A DNA stretch of 32,473 nt from assembly GCF_000577335.1 (NCBI RefSeq), contig NZ_CBYL010000040.1, forward strand, positions 1 through 32,473, in the 5' to 3' direction. Made by a program: the position numbers and the translations under genes. The notes beneath the pieces were generated by a model. The model had not been told where the DNA came from. It saw nothing but the letters and a program-made list of their open reading frames with translations, and did no database searches. Position 1 is the first letter of the stretch, and every line of letters starts with the position of its first letter. The stretch comes from Faecalispora jeddahensis (GTDB taxonomy: Bacteria > Bacillota > Clostridia > Oscillospirales > Acutalibacteraceae). Of the stretch, positions 1 through 8,005 are shown piece after piece.

Positions 1-213
1 GCCCGCCGATTTCAGGCCATCCACCGCCGTTTTAGCCTTGTCCAGCCCTTCCATGGCGCTGACATACACCGTGCAGTAAGACAGATCGTTCGTCACATCC
101 ACACGCACAATGCTGATCAGGCCCTGTACACGGGGGTCTTTCAGCTCACGGAACACCGCGGTCAGCTCGCGGTGAATGTCCTCCGTGATCCGTTCCATTT
201 TATGGCTTGGCAT
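1..213 (-). CDS. rbfA: Ribosome-binding factor A (3' part lies outside the window)
   Basis: RbfA binds the 30S subunit and helps mature the 5' end of 16S rRNA, especially at low temperature. The first 71 codons are visible, starting MPSHKMERITEDIHREL and including the family-typical segment around ELKDPRVQGLISIVRVDVTND. The ATG at 213 lies just past the infB stop (217-219), and its ribosome binding site GGGAGGA sits inside the last infB codons, so the two genes are translationally linked as in other Firmicutes. The C-terminal part runs off the left edge, so completeness cannot be judged. Identity is firm from both sequence and the infB-rbfA order. Confidence 0.93.
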   Translation of the reverse strand, partial: MPSHKMERITEDIHRELTAVFRELKDPRVQGLISIVRVDVTNDLSYCTVYVSAMEGLDKAKTAVDGLKSAG

Positions 214-216
214 TCC

Positions 217-2754
217 TTAATCCTCCCGGTATTCCTCCATGGCAAAAGCCTCCAGAATGTCGCCTTCCTTTACATCGTTGAAGCGATCCAGCCCGATACC
301 GCAGTCATAGCCGTCGGCCACCTCTTTCACGTCGTCTTTGAAGCGGCGCAGAGAGGCAATTTTGTCTTCGGTAATCACGATTCCGTCTCGCACAACGCGA
401 ACCTGGGCATTTCTGACAAGCTTGCCGCCGATGACGTGGGCGCCGATAATGGTACCCACATTGGATATTTTGTAAATCTCGCGCGCCTCCGCCTTGCCGA
501 GCGCAACCTCGCGGAATTTCGGGGCAAGCATGCCCTTCATGGCGGATTCGATCTCGTCGATGCAGTCATAAATCACGCGGTACAGGCGCATATCCACACC
601 GTCGCGCTTGGCGTTCTCTTCAGCGATGGGATCGGGCCGCACGTTAAAGCCGACAATGATCGCGTTTGAGGCATTCGCGAGCATCACGTCGGATTCGCTG
701 ATCGCGCCGACGCCGCCGTGGATCACGGCCACGCGCACCTCTTCGTTCGAGAGCTTCTCGAGCGACTGGCGCACAGCCTCCACAGAGCCCTGCACGTCCG
801 CCTTGACAATGATCTGCAGGGTCTTCATGTCGCCCTGCTGCATCTGGTCGAACAGGTTGTCGAGCGTGACCTTCGTCTGCGCACGGAACTGCTCTTCCTT
901 CTGCTCGTTGTAGCGCTGCTCTACCAGCTCGCGCGCCAGGCGCTCATCGGAAACGGCGTTGAGCGTGTCACCGCCGGCAGGCACCTCGCCAAGGCCGGTA
1001 ATCTCCACCGGCATCGAGGGCCCAGCATCCTGTACGCGGTTGCCGCGGTCGTCCATCATGGCGCGAACACGGCCAACGCTGGCGCCGGCCACCACAATAT
1101 CGCCCACATGCAGGGTGCCGTTCTGCACCAGCACAGTGGCGATGGGGCCGCGGCCCTTATCCAGGCGGGCCTCGATTACGGTACCCTTCGCCGCGCGTTC
1201 CGGATTCGCGCGCAGCTCCTTCATATCCGCTACCAGCAGGATCATCTCGAGCAGATCGTCGATACCCTGCTGCGTTTTGGCCGAAACGGGGATGCACGGC
1301 GTGTCACCGCCCCACTCCTCGGCCACCAGGCCGTATTCGGTGAGCTGCTGCTTCACGTGGTCCGGATTGGCGCCGGGCTTATCTATTTTGTTGACGGCCA
1401 CGATGATCGAAACGCCGGCGGCCTTGGCGTGGTTGATCGCCTCCACCGTCTGCGGCATCACGCCGTCGTCGGCGGCCACTACCAGCACGGCGATATCCGT
1501 CACCTGCGCGCCGCGGGCGCGCATGGTGGTAAACGCCGCATGGCCGGGGGTATCGAGGAACGTGATCGGCCGATCTTGTATGCTGACGCGGTACGCGCCG
1601 ATGTGCTGGGTAATGCCGCCCGCCTCGGAGGCTGTTACCTTCGCGTTGCGGATCGCGTCGAGCAGAGAGGTCTTGCCGTGGTCTACGTGGCCCATAACGA
1701 CCACAACCGGGGCGCGGGGCACGAGGTTGTCGTCCTCATCCTCGCTGTCGTCTATGATCTGCTCCTCAATCGTGACGACGACCTCCTTCTCTACCTTCGC
1801 GTGGAATTCCAGCGCGACAAGAGCGGCGGTGTCGAAATCGATCGTGTCGTTCACGGTGGCAAACACGCCCAGAGCCATCAGCTTTTTGATGACCTCAGCG
1901 GCGGTGGCCTTCAGGCGCAGCGCAAATTCGCCCACGGTGAGCTCTTCGGGGATGGTGACGGTCATCTGCTTCTGCTTGCGCTCCTGCGCGATGCGGCGCA
2001 GGCGTTCGCTCTCGGTTTCGCGGCGGGCGTTCCTCGGCTTGCCGCGGTACTGCGAGCTGCGCTGGGTCAGCTTCTGCTTTTTCACCACGTTGTCCGTCTT
2101 AACCTTTTCGGAAGCCATGCGGTCATATTTTTCATTGTAGCGGTCGAGCTCCACATTCGAGGTGCGGGTGTCTACAATGCGGCCCTGGGGCTTTCTCACC
2201 ACATTGGAATCCGCAGAGGCGGCGGGCGCGTGGGCGCTCTGCTGCGGCTGGGCGTTCTGGCCGTGGTGGTTCTGCTGCTGGGGCCGGTTCTGCTGGCCCT
2301 GCGGGTGGGCGGAGCGCTGTTGATTCTGGTGTTGCTGGCCCTGCTGCGGCCGCCCCTGGCCCTGCTGCTGGGGGGCGTTCGGCTTCGGGCCAACCGGGGT
2401 GATCTTGCCCGGCTTCACCGCTTTTCTCACCGGCTGCCCGCCGGCTGCCGCCGGGGCCTGCTGCTGCGGGCGCTGTGCGGTCGCTGCGGGCTGCGGCGCC
2501 GCCTCGGGGGCCGCGGCGGCAGTCTGTACCGCCGCCTGCGGCTCGCTCCGTGCGTTGTCGGCAAAGTATGCCTCCAAGGAGCCCATGCTGTTTTTCTGCG
2601 TAATCGCTTCAAACACCATGTCGAGCTCCTGCTCCGTCAGCGCGGTCATATGTTTCTTTGTCTCGTTACAATATTTTTGCAGGATCTCGATCACGACCTT
2701 GTTCGGCACGTTCAGATCCTTCGCCACTTCATGCACCCTGTATTTCATCATCAT
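217..2754 (-). CDS. infB: Translation initiation factor IF-2
   Basis: IF-2 is the GTPase that places initiator fMet-tRNA on the 30S subunit and promotes subunit joining. The 845-residue product has an N-terminal IF2_N domain (about residues 3-53), a Gln/Pro/Ala-rich low-complexity linker (about 70-185), a basic segment, a second IF2_N domain (about 265-325) and the GTPase core: G1 GHVDHGKTS near 355, G3 DTPGH near 401, G4 NKID near 455, G5 SAK near 491. The EF-Tu-like domain II and the IF-2-specific C-terminal domains follow. I chose the ATG at 2754, the first of three tandem ATGs, because GGGAGGG lies just upstream; an in-frame ATG at 2787 lies deep inside ylxQ and has no ribosome binding site. 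Strong G+C bias in the linker gives long antisense open frames that are not genes. Confidence 0.97.
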   Translation of the reverse strand: MMMKYRVHEVAKDLNVPNKVVIEILQKYCNETKKHMTALTEQELDMVFEAITQKNSMGSLEAYFADNARSEPQAAVQTAAAAPEAAPQPAATAQRPQQQAPAAAGGQPVRKAVKPGKITPVGPKPNAPQQQGQGRPQQGQQHQNQQRSAHPQGQQNRPQQQNHHGQNAQPQQSAHAPAASADSNVVRKPQGRIVDTRTSNVELDRYNEKYDRMASEKVKTDNVVKKQKLTQRSSQYRGKPRNARRETESERLRRIAQERKQKQMTVTIPEELTVGEFALRLKATAAEVIKKLMALGVFATVNDTIDFDTAALVALEFHAKVEKEVVVTIEEQIIDDSEDEDDNLVPRAPVVVVMGHVDHGKTSLLDAIRNAKVTASEAGGITQHIGAYRVSIQDRPITFLDTPGHAAFTTMRARGAQVTDIAVLVVAADDGVMPQTVEAINHAKAAGVSIIVAVNKIDKPGANPDHVKQQLTEYGLVAEEWGGDTPCIPVSAKTQQGIDDLLEMILLVADMKELRANPERAAKGTVIEARLDKGRGPIATVLVQNGTLHVGDIVVAGASVGRVRAMMDDRGNRVQDAGPSMPVEITGLGEVPAGGDTLNAVSDERLARELVEQRYNEQKEEQFRAQTKVTLDNLFDQMQQGDMKTLQIIVKADVQGSVEAVRQSLEKLSNEEVRVAVIHGGVGAISESDVMLANASNAIIVGFNVRPDPIAEENAKRDGVDMRLYRVIYDCIDEIESAMKGMLAPKFREVALGKAEAREIYKISNVGTIIGAHVIGGKLVRNAQVRVVRDGIVITEDKIASLRRFKDDVKEVADGYDCGIGLDRFNDVKEGDILEAFAMEEYRED

Positions 2755-2758
2755 TGAC

Positions 2759-3082
2759 TCATCCCTCCCGTTTGTCTGCAGCCTCATTGGCCAGCTCCGT
2801 CAGCCTCTTAGCGAATCCCTGATCATTCACCGCAATCACTCCGGCTTTTTTTCCCAAAGCCATGCCGATCTCCTCCATGCCGTCCGCAAGGGTCAGCCAG
2901 GGGGTTCCGGCCTGCTCTGCCGCCTTCTGTGCGTGGGCGGCGGTGCGCGCGGAAACATCCCGCGCCAACAGGATCAGCTTTGCTTCTCTCTTCTTCAGGG
3001 CTTCGTCCACGGCATCATGACCCAGACTGAGCCGGCCCGCGCGCCGGGCGATGCCCAAAAGAGAGAGAACCCGGTTTTTCAT
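2759..3082 (-). CDS. ylxQ: L7Ae/L30e-family RNA-binding protein YlxQ
   Basis: This 107-residue protein belongs to the small L7Ae/L30e/S12e family that binds kink-turn-type RNA. The N-terminus [25 protein letters not shown] and the segment [27 protein letters not shown] (seen in parts) are characteristic of bacterial YlxQ. Its start codon overlaps the rnpM stop by four bases (ATGA) and its stop lies five bases before infB, so it is an internal member of the nusA-infB operon. The precise role in bacteria is not well settled; association with the ribosome or RNase P has been proposed. Family assignment is firm, function less so. Confidence 0.9.
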   Translation of the reverse strand: MKNRVLSLLGIARRAGRLSLGHDAVDEALKKREAKLILLARDVSARTAAHAQKAAEQAGTPWLTLADGMEEIGMALGKKAGVIAVNDQGFAKRLTELANEAADKREG

Positions 3083-3375
3083 TTTCCGATCTCCTCCTCC
3101 AGGCGGTCGTACACCTCCGCGGGTATGGGGCAGGAAAACACCCGCTCAAACCGTTTGGACTTGCGCGCCGCTCTCAGACAGTTAATATCCTTGCATACAT
3201 AAGCGCCGCGCCCGGGTTTACGGCCGGTTAAATCCAGCGAAATCTCCCCCGGCCCGATGACCTGCCCGGATTCATCCTTCACCTCCGGCGCCTTGACCAC
3301 CCGAACCAGCTCTTTTTTCGGTTTCATTTCTCCGCAGCCTGCGCACATACGCAGGGGCACGCGCTTTTGTATCAT
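3079..3375 (-). CDS. rnpM: YlxR/RnpM nucleic-acid-binding protein
   Basis: A 98-residue YlxR-family protein. It carries the diagnostic RMCAGCGEMKPKKELVRVV start, the TGRKPGRGAYVC loop and a C-terminal basic KSKRFERVF segment. In B. subtilis the homologue (RnpM) has been described as a modulator of RNase P. The two CxxC-like pairs (CAGC and C-x5-C) are as in the family. It follows nusA after an 84-bp gap containing a GC-rich inverted repeat, with AAGGAG as ribosome binding site before the ATG at 3375. It overlaps ylxQ by four bases, so the two are probably translationally coupled. Confidence 0.92.
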   Translation of the reverse strand: MIQKRVPLRMCAGCGEMKPKKELVRVVKAPEVKDESGQVIGPGEISLDLTGRKPGRGAYVCKDINCLRAARKSKRFERVFSCPIPAEVYDRLEEEIGK

Positions 3376-3459
3376 ACGATCTTACTCCTTCCCGCGCACT
3401 CGCGCGGCATTTCTCCCGTTTGAACCTGGGAAGGGAGCTTCCCCCGGCCGGTTGCCGGC

Positions 3460-4545
3460 TTATTCGCCCTCGGGCTCCTCCGCTTTGCCGGCGGCGGGCT
3501 CTTCCCCATAAAAGCCGCTTTCGGGCTTGATGTCGATCTTCCAGCCGGTGAGCTTCGCGGCAAGGCGGGCGTTCTGGCCCTTGTTGCCGATCGCGAGCGA
3601 AAGCTGGCTGTCCGGCACGGTCACGCGACACACGCGCGAGCCGTCCTCCGCCACATGTACGGAAAGAACATCCGCCGGAGAAAGCGCCGACGCGATGAAC
3701 TGGGCCGGGTCGTCGCTGTACTCCACAATGTCGATCTTCTCGCCGCCGAGCTCGGCGACGATATTGGAAACGCGGGCGCCTCTCGCGCCGATGCACGCGC
3801 CGACCGCGTCTACATCCGGGTTATGGCTTACCACCGCAAGCTTGGTGCGGGAGCCCGCTTCGCGGGAAACGGCCTTGATTTCGACAACGCCGTCGTAAAT
3901 TTCGGGAACCTCGGTTTCAAACAGGCGCTTCACCAAGTCGGGATGGGTGCGGCTGATCATGGCGCGGGGGCCCTTTTCCGTCTCTTTCACGTCCACCACG
4001 TACACCTTAATGTGGTCGCCCTCGCGCAGCTGCTCGTCGCCGACCTGCTCGCTTTTGGGCAGCACGGCCTCGGCCTTGCCGATTTTCAGCGTAGCCGCTC
4101 CCGAACGGGGGTCTACGCGCTCCACGAGCGCGGTGACCAGCTCCTGATTTTTGCTCTGGAACTCCTGCATCATTTGGCCGCGCTCGCCGTCGCGAATGCC
4201 CTGGCGGATGATGTTTCTGGCCGTTTGCGCGGCGATTCTGCCAAACTCCTTGGTATTCAGCGCCACGTTGACCTTATCCTCCACGCCGGCGGAGGGGTCA
4301 ATTTCTCTGGCCTGCGCCAGCGAAATTTCCTTGCCCGGGTCCTCGACCTGCTCGACGACCGTCTTGCGCAGGAACACTTCAAAGTTGCCGCGGGCGGCAT
4401 CCATGTTGATGAGCGCATCCTCGTTGCCGTAGCTGTTCTTACACGCGGTCAAAATTGCCTTCTTGATTTTATCCAGCATAAAATCGACCGGGATGCCCCG
4501 TTCCTTTTCCAACAAATTCAAAGCCTCAAAAACTTCGCTGTTCAT
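3460..4545 (-). CDS. nusA: Transcription termination/antitermination factor NusA
   Basis: NusA binds RNA polymerase and stimulates pausing and hairpin-dependent termination. The 361-residue product has the N-terminal RNAP-binding domain (about 1-125), an S1 domain (about 130-200), KH1 around GACIGARGARV (about 249-259) and KH2 around LAIGNKGQNARLA (about 316-330). It ends in a short acidic tail and lacks the acidic repeats of gamma-proteobacterial NusA, as usual for Firmicutes. The ribosome binding site GAGGAG lies inside the last rimP codons, six bases separate the two genes, and the pair shares one promoter. A terminator-like hairpin upstream of rimP could let NusA control its own synthesis. 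Confidence 0.97.
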   Translation of the reverse strand: MNSEVFEALNLLEKERGIPVDFMLDKIKKAILTACKNSYGNEDALINMDAARGNFEVFLRKTVVEQVEDPGKEISLAQAREIDPSAGVEDKVNVALNTKEFGRIAAQTARNIIRQGIRDGERGQMMQEFQSKNQELVTALVERVDPRSGAATLKIGKAEAVLPKSEQVGDEQLREGDHIKVYVVDVKETEKGPRAMISRTHPDLVKRLFETEVPEIYDGVVEIKAVSREAGSRTKLAVVSHNPDVDAVGACIGARGARVSNIVAELGGEKIDIVEYSDDPAQFIASALSPADVLSVHVAEDGSRVCRVTVPDSQLSLAIGNKGQNARLAAKLTGWKIDIKPESGFYGEEPAAGKAEEPEGE

Positions 4546-4551
4546 CTAAAC

Positions 4552-5043
4552 TTACTCCTCTTCAAAATCGTCATCGAACAGACGCACCGATGCGCTGTCT
4601 TTCTGGGCAATGGTAATGACTTCCTCCTCCTCGTCGCGCAGGCGGATCTCTCCATCCGCCAAAGAGAGCAGCTCCCCGTAAAGCTCCCGGCGGCCGTCCG
4701 GCAGCGGGCGAATCAATTTAACCCGCACCGGCGAGCCGGCAAAACGCTCAAAATGCTCCGGGCGGGTCAATTCTCGGTTGATCCCCGGAGAACATACCTC
4801 CAGGCAATAGCTTTGCTCAATCGGGTCCTCTTCATCCAGCAAGGCGCTCAGCGCACGGCTGACAGCTTCGCAGTCGTCCAGGCCAATCCCCTCGGGCTTG
4901 TCGAGAAAGACCCGCAAAAACCAGTCCGCGCCCTCTTTGACAAAGCGGACATCCCAAATTGTTACGCCTGCACCGCTTGCGGCACGCTCCGCAAGCGCCC
5001 AGACGGCACCCACTGTATTCCCTGATTTTTTCTTTGCAGCCAA
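4552..5043 (-). CDS. rimP: Ribosome maturation factor RimP
   Basis: RimP assists assembly of the 30S central pseudoknot region. The product shows the family core: VWALAERAASGAGVTIWDVRFVKEG, then LRVFLDKPEGIGLDDCEAVSRALSALLDEED (in parts) and YCLEVCSPGINRELTRPEHF. I place the start at the TTG at 5043, because GAGGTGA lies about seven bases upstream and the resulting N-terminus MAAKKKSGNTV fits. A longer in-frame TTG at 5067 has no ribosome binding site and falls inside the leader hairpin's T-tract. It is the first gene of the nusA operon. Confidence 0.93.
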   Translation of the reverse strand: MAAKKKSGNTVGAVWALAERAASGAGVTIWDVRFVKEGADWFLRVFLDKPEGIGLDDCEAVSRALSALLDEEDPIEQSYCLEVCSPGINRELTRPEHFERFAGSPVRVKLIRPLPDGRRELYGELLSLADGEIRLRDEEEEVITIAQKDSASVRLFDDDFEEE

Positions 5044-5059
5044 CGCTTTCACCTCATAG

Positions 5060-5090
5060 ACAAACAAAAGAGCGGGTCACCCCACTCTTT
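5060..5090 (-). terminator. Terminator-like hairpin in the rimP-nusA leader
   Basis: Read on the minus strand, the leader forms a 10-bp stem (AAAGAGUGGG pairing with CCCGCUCUUU, one G-U pair) closed by a GUGA tetraloop (plus positions 5077-5080). It is followed by an interrupted U tract (UUUUGUUUG). It lies between the promoter and the rimP ribosome binding site, so it would act as an attenuator rather than as an end-of-gene terminator. An imperfect U tract is typical of terminators that need NusA. In B. subtilis, NusA autoregulation through a leader terminator in this operon has been reported; here that is inference from position and shape. Confidence 0.6.
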
Positions 5091-5116
5091 CATCCTCACC
5101 GTTATTTACTCGGTTT

Positions 5117-5145
5117 AGTATAGCATATTCTTTTGGAAAATGCAA
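5117..5145 (-). promoter_or_regulatory. Sigma-A-type promoter of the rimP-nusA-infB operon
   Basis: On the minus strand the -35 is TTGCAT (5140-5145) and the -10 is TATACT (5117-5122), separated by 17 bases, with a TG two bases before the -10. The start of transcription would fall near 5110, giving a leader of about 65 bases before the rimP TTG. Confidence 0.75.
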
Positions 5146-5153
5146 CTTTATTT

Positions 5154-5693
5154 TCAGTTTTCGATCTGCCGCGCCAGAAAAGAAGCAGCGGCCTGTGTGA
5201 GCTTGATGTCGCTGGCGTCGGGCTGTTCGGTGGAATCCCCCGCGAGCAGCACCACGGCGCCCATTACGTCGCTCGATGCGATGATGGGGTACACCACCGA
5301 AGCGGCGCGGTTGATTCCTTCCACCGGCTGCAGCGGCGGGCTGTTCTGGTCGCGCACATACGTGTTGCGGGCGTGCATCGTCTCTTCCAGATCCTGCGAC
5401 ACGCGGCGCTCCATATACTCCTTGCGGGAAGCCCCCGCCACCGCGATCACATGGTCACAGTCACATACCAGAGCCGGCCGGTTCGCGATTTTGCTGAGCA
5501 CGTCTGCATACTGCGCCGCAAAAGCGGACATTTCCCCTACTGCCGAATATTTTTTAAAGATAACGCCGCCCTCGGCATCCGTAAATATTTCCAGCGGGTC
5601 GCCCTCACGAATTCTGAGAGTCCGGCGGATTTCCTTCGGGATAACGACGCGGCCTAAATCATCAATTCGTCTGACAATTCCTGTAGCCTTCAA
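5154..5693 (-). CDS. spoVT: Stage V sporulation protein T (AbrB-like plus GAF domain)
   Basis: SpoVT is a forespore transcription factor that tunes sigma-G-dependent genes. The product, 179 residues from the TTG at 5693, starts MKATGIVRRIDDLGRVVIPKEI, the swapped-hairpin AbrB DNA-binding domain (about 1-50). It continues into a GAF-like sensor domain (about 60-175, including DVLSKIANRPALVCDCDHVIAVAG). The TTG was chosen because GGAGGGAG stands just upstream and because SpoVT proteins begin at exactly this point; the open frame extends 15 codons further without a ribosome binding site. Length matches the family (about 178). It is monocistronic and followed directly by the rimP promoter. Its presence argues that the organism makes endospores. 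Confidence 0.95.
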   Translation of the reverse strand: MKATGIVRRIDDLGRVVIPKEIRRTLRIREGDPLEIFTDAEGGVIFKKYSAVGEMSAFAAQYADVLSKIANRPALVCDCDHVIAVAGASRKEYMERRVSQDLEETMHARNTYVRDQNSPPLQPVEGINRAASVVYPIIASSDVMGAVVLLAGDSTEQPDASDIKLTQAAASFLARQIEN

Positions 5694-5726
5694 GTTAATA
5701 CTCCCTCCTGCGATTTGATTTACGAT

Positions 5727-5756
5727 TATTATCCGCACTCTCTTTTCTCTTATTCA
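5727..5756 (-). promoter_or_regulatory. Possible sigma-G-type promoter of spoVT
   Basis: On the minus strand TGAATA (5751-5756) and GATAATA (5727-5733) are 17 bases apart. This resembles the forespore sigma-G pattern (-35 like TGAATA, -10 like CATAATA) more than the sigma-A pattern. spoVT is sigma-G dependent in B. subtilis, which supports the reading; one mismatch in the -10 keeps it tentative. Confidence 0.4.
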
Positions 5757-5845
5757 TGCCTCTTCCAATTCCGCCAAGGAATCCCTATGGAGGATTTTAG
5801 CAAATCTTTCGATGGGACTCGCTGTTCTTTTCCGATTCTTTGGTG

Positions 5846-5851
5846 TATAAT
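5846..5851 (+). promoter_or_regulatory. Probable -10 element for the lipoprotein-dehydrogenase pair
   Basis: A perfect TATAAT, directly preceded by TG, lies about 120 bases upstream of the lipoprotein start. No convincing -35 hexamer is seen 16-18 bases upstream. The leader between it and the gene holds no clear terminator or riboswitch that I recognise. Confidence 0.4.
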
Positions 5852-5971
5852 ATACGCCATACAGCGATAAAACCGGGAAACAACGCCCTGTTTTTTCAGC
5901 GGATGCTGATCGCGCTATTTTACATCATCTAAAAAATCGATTGAAAACGCAAAACACAGGAGGTACCCCCG

Positions 5972-6421
5972 TTGAAACAAAGAACGTTTTTTTCATCGGC
6001 CCTGCTGGCGGTTCTGCTGGTGCTGGCCCTGACCGGCTGCTCCGCGCGCACCGCCGTGGACGCAAATGACTTTAAAACCCTTGCGGAAGGCGCCGGTTAC
6101 ACCGTAACGGACAACACAGATCAGCTCAGCGGCGCGAAAAGCTACCTGAGCGCGGAAGACAAAAGCGGCAACGAGCTGTATTACGCCGCTCTTTCCGACG
6201 AAGCCACCGCGCTGCGTCTGTACAATTCCATCAAGGACAGCATTCAGACCGGCGGCAACAAGCCCACCAATCTGGATTCCACCCCTTACGCGAAATACAC
6301 CGTAACGAACGGCGAGCTGTACCACCGCGTCAGCCGCGTAAATAACACGGTGATCTACGGCAAATGCCTTGTTACCAGCCAGTCCGCGCTGGATAAGCTG
6401 CTGGATTCCATCCATTATTGA
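5972..6421 (+). CDS. Small secreted lipoprotein of unknown function
   Basis: The 149-residue product has a short basic N-terminus, a hydrophobic stretch and a lipobox LTGC, so it should be lipidated at Cys 23 or so and anchored outside the cytoplasmic membrane. The mature part (about 125 residues) is polar, has no cysteines apart from one near the C-terminus, and matches no family I recognise. The TTG start at 5972 is supported by AGGAGGT seven bases upstream. The D-2-hydroxyacid dehydrogenase gene follows 28 bases downstream on the same strand and the terminator at 7390 closes both, so they are probably co-transcribed, though a functional link is not obvious. Confidence 0.8.
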   Translation: MKQRTFFSSALLAVLLVLALTGCSARTAVDANDFKTLAEGAGYTVTDNTDQLSGAKSYLSAEDKSGNELYYAALSDEATALRLYNSIKDSIQTGGNKPTNLDSTPYAKYTVTNGELYHRVSRVNNTVIYGKCLVTSQSALDKLLDSIHY

Positions 6422-6449
6422 TTTTTAAATGATGTTCGGGAGAGTGCAT

Positions 6450-7367
6450 ATGAAAAAGATTCTGGTTCTGTTCCGTTTATCCGATTCCCAGAAAGCGCTT
6501 CTGGAACAAAGCATTCCCGGTGCTGGTTTTACTTATGCGACACGCAGTTCCGTCACCGACGCGCAGCTTGAGGAGGCCGACGTGATTTTCGGCAATCCCA
6601 AGCCCGAAAAGCTTTCTGGGCTGACCCGCCTGAGATTGCTGCAGCTCTCCACCGCGGGCAGCGACAATTACGAAGGAGATGGCATTCTGCCGTCCGACTG
6701 CACCATGTACAGCGCAAGCGGCGCTTACGGCGTCGCCGTTTCGGAGCACATGTTGGCGCTGACGCTCGCGTTCTGTAAAAAGCTGCACCTCTACCGCGAC
6801 AACCAGCGGCAATCGTTGTGGAAGGATGAAGGCGGGGTCGTTTCGCTCTCTTCCATGAAGGTGCTGGTCATTGGCGCGGGGGACATCGGCAGCCACTACG
6901 CGCGGCTGTGCCGGGCACTTGGCTCCTACATCATCGGCGTGCGGCGAACGGCAAGCTCGCCCACAGAGGAATTCGACGAGCTGCACACGCTGGATAAACT
7001 GGATCAGCTGCTTCCAAAGGCGGATGCCGTGGCGATGGCTCTGCCGTACACGCCCGAAACGCAGCATTTTATGAATGAGCATCGCCTTCAGTTGATGAAG
7101 CCGGGCGCACTGCTGATCAACGGCGGGCGCGGCAAGACGGTAGACCAGCAGGCCGTACTCGCTGTTCTGCAAAGCGGGCATCTCGGCGGTTTCGTCACCG
7201 ACGTCTGCGACCCCGAACCACTGCCGGAAAGCAATCCGTTGTGGCTGGAAAAGAACGTGGTTTTAACGCCGCATATCGCCGGACTGTTCCATTTGCCCCA
7301 AACGCTTGAGTTTGTTCTGGAACTGGGCATTCGGAATATCAAGCGTTTCCTGAAAGGAAATCCCTGA
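6450..7367 (+). CDS. D-2-hydroxyacid dehydrogenase family oxidoreductase
   Basis: A 305-residue NAD(P)-dependent dehydrogenase of the D-isomer-specific 2-hydroxyacid family, cytoplasmic. The Rossmann motif VIGAGDIGS is central (about 135-145). The catalytic trio is present: Arg in INGGRGKTVD, Glu in DVCDPEPLP and His in TPHIAG. The substrate cannot be named; candidates include 2-oxoacids such as hydroxypyruvate, glyoxylate or a branched-chain 2-oxoacid. The N-terminal catalytic part is shorter and more divergent than in GyaR or SerA. There is no ACT domain, so SerA is unlikely. The ATG at 6450 was preferred over one at 6429 because GGGAGAG stands five bases upstream. Confidence 0.88.
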   Translation: MKKILVLFRLSDSQKALLEQSIPGAGFTYATRSSVTDAQLEEADVIFGNPKPEKLSGLTRLRLLQLSTAGSDNYEGDGILPSDCTMYSASGAYGVAVSEHMLALTLAFCKKLHLYRDNQRQSLWKDEGGVVSLSSMKVLVIGAGDIGSHYARLCRALGSYIIGVRRTASSPTEEFDELHTLDKLDQLLPKADAVAMALPYTPETQHFMNEHRLQLMKPGALLINGGRGKTVDQQAVLAVLQSGHLGGFVTDVCDPEPLPESNPLWLEKNVVLTPHIAGLFHLPQTLEFVLELGIRNIKRFLKGNP

Positions 7368-7389
7368 TTTTAGTTTGATGAATGAAATG

Positions 7390-7424
7390 AATCCCCGCTC
7401 CGTTTTAGGAGCGGGGATTTTTTG
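7390..7424 (+). terminator. Rho-independent terminator after the dehydrogenase
   Basis: An 11-bp GC-rich stem (ATCCCCGCTCC with GGAGCGGGGAT) with a six-base loop is followed by a run of T, 23 bases past the stop codon. Confidence 0.92.
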
Positions 7425-7559
7425 CTTTCTTGGCTCATTCTTTTTTCAAGAAGATTTTCAACAATTTGTTAACTTTTGGTTGAAAACCATTTGAATTCTA
7501 CTTTTTGTTTTTAAAAATTATTCCTTATGCTGGGGGAACTTCCGTCAAAGATATTTCGT

Positions 7560-8005
7560 TCGCGAGAGGACGAGTTGTTTTTCTCTGCAGGTTTTTCCGC
7601 GATGTGCGCGCAGATGCAGTCTGTCTTCTGGCGCAGGCCTGCCCCTCGTGCCGGGGCGGGTACTTACTTTCGCAGCGAGGTGAAAGTAAGCAAAGACTCG
7701 CCAAAGGATACCTTTGGAATCCGTTTGCGGAATGAGCCCTAACAGTGTAACTAACAGCTACTAGTAAGGTGCTCCATTGAAAATGCCCACTCTCCTGGTT
7801 TCATCAAAAAACAAGCTTAGCAATCTCGTCCGTCGGCGGTCATTTTCAGAACGCTCTCGTCGACTTGCAGTTTTTAGACACGAAAGTCTACACCAAAGCC
7901 GTTTTCGCGCGAGAACCGGCAGCACACGCGTGACAATTGGAGCACGGAGCGAAAGTTCTCTTTGCGTTAACCCGCGACGCATGCGCAGGTTTAACCTGCC
8001 CTGCA
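7560..8005. repeat. Dispersed repeat, copy A (gene-free, hairpin-rich)
   Basis: About 450 bases without a credible gene between the dehydrogenase terminator and rnfA. The core at about 7582-7647 is clearly related to 28573-28638 (copy B) and, in reverse orientation, to about 14903-14960 (copy C); all three contain CGCGATGTGC. The right end (7980-8000, CGACGCATGCGCAGG then TTTAACCTGCC) also matches the right end of copy B. Inside are strong inverted repeats: CTTACTTTC (about 7661) pairing with GAAAGTAAG (about 7682), and CCAAAGG-ATA-CCTTTGG (about 7701-7717). Short open frames here lack ribosome binding sites and follow the repeat, so I do not call them genes. Confidence 0.65.

Noticed and set aside
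718-2757. Open frames of up to 679 codons antisense to infB
   Set aside because: They lie over the GC-biased infB gene, are rich in His, Arg and Leu as typical frame shadows, and have no ribosome binding site or family resemblance.
3655-5025. 456-codon open frame antisense to nusA and rimP
   Set aside because: Entirely opposite to two firmly identified genes; no ribosome binding site; composition typical of a shadow frame.
6429-6449. Earlier ATG for the D-2-hydroxyacid dehydrogenase
   Set aside because: The ribosome binding site GGGAGAG lies after this ATG and fits the ATG at 6450.
7505-7742. Two short plus-strand open frames downstream of the dehydrogenase
   Set aside because: They run through the hairpins of repeat copy A and have no convincing ribosome binding site.
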